A program made the position numbers and the translations under genes. A DNA stretch of 64,000 nt from an uncultured Verrucomicrobiota bacterium (GTDB lineage Bacteria; Verrucomicrobiota; Verrucomicrobiia; Opitutales; Seribacteraceae): positions 54,358 through 118,357 of the forward strand of contig CACMBV010000004.1 of NCBI GenBank assembly GCA_902612125.1, read 5' to 3'. Positions 62,701 to 64,000 of the stretch are shown piece by piece. How positions within the stretch are numbered: position 1 is the stretch's first letter; each line of letters starts with the position of its first letter. The notes beneath the pieces were generated by a model, which saw only the letters and a program-made list of their open reading frames with translations, did no database searches and had not been told where the DNA came from.

Positions 62701-64000
62701 ATGCTGCAAAACATTCTACCCATCACCTTGTCTGTCTTTTCTCTCGTCTATGCCCTGGAGGCAAAGCCACTGAATTTGCTATTTATATTCACCGATGATC
62801 ATGCTTATCAGGCCATTTCAGCCTATGGTTCGAACCGAAATAAGACTCCTAATATTGATCGTATTGCAAGAGATGGCATGCTTTTTAATCGAGCCTTTGT
62901 CACAAATTCCATCTGCGCTCCAAGTCGGGCCGTCATTCTCACCGGAAAACACAGCCATTTAAACGGCCAACTTACTAACGGCCAGAGATTTGACGGTCAG
63001 CAGCAGACTTTCCCAAAACTCCTGCAGAAGGAGGGTTACCAGACTGCGATCATTGGCAAGTGGCACTTAAAAAGCGATCCGACTGGATTTGACTTCTGGC
63101 AGGTATTGCAGGGACAGGGCCCGTACTACAACCCGTCCATGAATACCGCAGAGGGGGTAAAAAAGATTACTGGTTACACCACTGATGTTATTACGGATGT
63201 TACCCTGAACTGGCTCAAAGACCGGGATCAAAGTAAACCCTTTTTCGTTATGAGTCAGCACAAAGCTCCTCACCGCAATTGGCAACCGGGTCCTAAGTAT
63301 CTCAACAAATATGATAAGATTGACATCCCGGAACCCGAGACTCTTCGGGATGATTACCAGAACCGGCTTGAACCGGCTTCCACTCAGGCTATGACCATTG
63401 ATCGTCATCTTTCAACCTCAGATTTAAAACTGAGAACACCCGGTAACCTGACTCCAGAACAAAAAGCGAGGTGGGACGCAGCCTATGGTCCCAAAAACGA
63501 AGCTTTCGCAAAAGCCAACCTCGAAGGGGATGCCCTATTTAAATGGAAATATCAAAGATATGTAAAAGACTATCTACGTTGTATTGATTCCGTGGATGAG
63601 AACATAGGTCGACTGCTTGACTACCTTGAGAAAAGCGGGCTCGCGGAAAACACCGTGGTCATTTATTCGTCTGATCAGGGTTGGTATCTCGGAGAACATG
63701 GCTGGTACGATAAACGATGGATGTATGAAGAATCCTTTCGCACTCCTCTCATTGTCCGTTGGCCGGGTGTAACTAAAGCCGGAAGTCAGAACTCCGATCT
63801 CGTTCAAAACCTCGACTATGCCCAAACATTTCTTGATATTTGCGGCATACAGTCGCCCCAAGATATGCAGGGTGCCTCGATTGTTCCTCTGCTGAAAGGA
63901 AAAAAACCGAAGGATTGGAGAAAATCCCTCTATTATCAATATTATGAATTTCCTGGGGGCCATTCCGTACGCCGTCATTACGGGGTAAGGACAGACCGCT
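62701..64000 (+). CDS. Sulfatase, arylsulfatase type I (3' end outside window)
   Basis: The frame is open to the right edge; 433 residues are visible. A signal peptide (about 1-21) is followed by [18 protein letters not shown] with the metal-binding Asp pair, [18 protein letters not shown], and the formylglycine signature [18 protein letters not shown], the cysteine being residue 72. [19 protein letters not shown] and [20 protein letters not shown] are further family motifs. Cysteine-type sulfatases need a formylglycine-generating enzyme, which is not in the window. They commonly cleave sulfated polysaccharides in marine Verrucomicrobiota. It is divergent from the MFS/PlsC gene with about 90 bases between. 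Confidence 0.95.
   Translation, partial: MLQNILPITLSVFSLVYALEAKPLNLLFIFTDDHAYQAISAYGSNRNKTPNIDRIARDGMLFNRAFVTNSICAPSRAVILTGKHSHLNGQLTNGQRFDGQQQTFPKLLQKEGYQTAIIGKWHLKSDPTGFDFWQVLQGQGPYYNPSMNTAEGVKKITGYTTDVITDVTLNWLKDRDQSKPFFVMSQHKAPHRNWQPGPKYLNKYDKIDIPEPETLRDDYQNRLEPASTQAMTIDRHLSTSDLKLRTPGNLTPEQKARWDAAYGPKNEAFAKANLEGDALFKWKYQRYVKDYLRCIDSVDENIGRLLDYLEKSGLAENTVVIYSSDQGWYLGEHGWYDKRWMYEESFRTPLIVRWPGVTKAGSQNSDLVQNLDYAQTFLDICGIQSPQDMQGASIVPLLKGKKPKDWRKSLYYQYYEFPGGHSVRRHYGVRTDR

Noticed and set aside
1..64000. CRISPR arrays, insertion sequences, prophage genes
   Set aside because: No spaced direct repeats, transposase or phage structural genes were recognised.

Overview
The window is a gene-dense stretch of bacterial chromosome from a Gram-negative, moderately AT-rich organism. 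Several features fit Verrucomicrobiota, probably a marine Opitutae/Puniceicoccales-type lineage: GldA/F/G-type exporter genes with a DUF4340 protein, an Asp23/AmaP pair, a large CHASE2 cyclase, a complete Bat (VWA) operon, surface beta-helix and FecR-like genes, a PELAEV-type MutM and a formylglycine sulfatase. This placement is inferred from protein families and was not tested by phylogeny. No insertion sequence, phage, CRISPR array or rRNA was seen.

Layout. (1) 1-13.9 kb, plus strand: an apparently uninterrupted run of purA (5' cut), nadC, birA, coaX, gldA-, gldF- and gldG-like genes, a DUF4340 gene, an AsmA-like gene, accB, accC and an Asp23/AmaP pair. NAD, CoA and biotin-carboxylation genes thus flank an envelope exporter; BirA would biotinylate AccB. 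(2) 13.9-22.7 kb: gcvT on the minus strand, then a CNNM/CBS protein, lgt, the rod-shape genes mreB-mreC-mreD-pbp2, and a thioredoxin-like gene. (3) 22.7-35.3 kb: a 1249-residue CHASE2 adenylate/guanylate cyclase on the minus strand, divergent from a Bat operon (moxR, DUF58, small membrane protein, batA, a batB/batC fusion, batD, batE). (4) 35.3-38.8 kb: dnaX with a candidate frameshift/slippage site, the SRP RNA gene with a good promoter, aroC and an unrecognised gene.

(5) 38.9-43.3 kb: tRNA-Leu(CAG), then a four-gene secreted/surface locus (beta-helix-like protein, beta-barrel, FecR-like protein, Sel1/MORN protein). This is the best candidate for a little-described system. (6) 43.4-47.3 kb, minus strand: 2-oxoglutarate:ferredoxin oxidoreductase genes korA-korB followed by a 54-residue membrane protein gene, a 2OG-Fe(II) oxygenase-like gene, and tRNA-Pro(TGG). 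(7) 47.4-57.4 kb, plus strand: metH, a thrS lacking the TGS domain, yidD, menF, menD and a mutM homologue. (8) 57.4-62.6 kb, minus strand: ribF, truB, nrnA and an LplT-like MFS/PlsC fusion. (9) From 62.7 kb: a sulfatase cut by the right edge.

Most genes are housekeeping. The most unusual items are the A10 tract in dnaX, where both shifted frames stop almost at once; the BatB-TPR-SdrD-like fusion with an internal lipobox and start codon; the CHASE2 cyclase with helical insertions; the surface locus; and the apparent remnant of an AMP-ligase domain on the MFS-PlsC protein.
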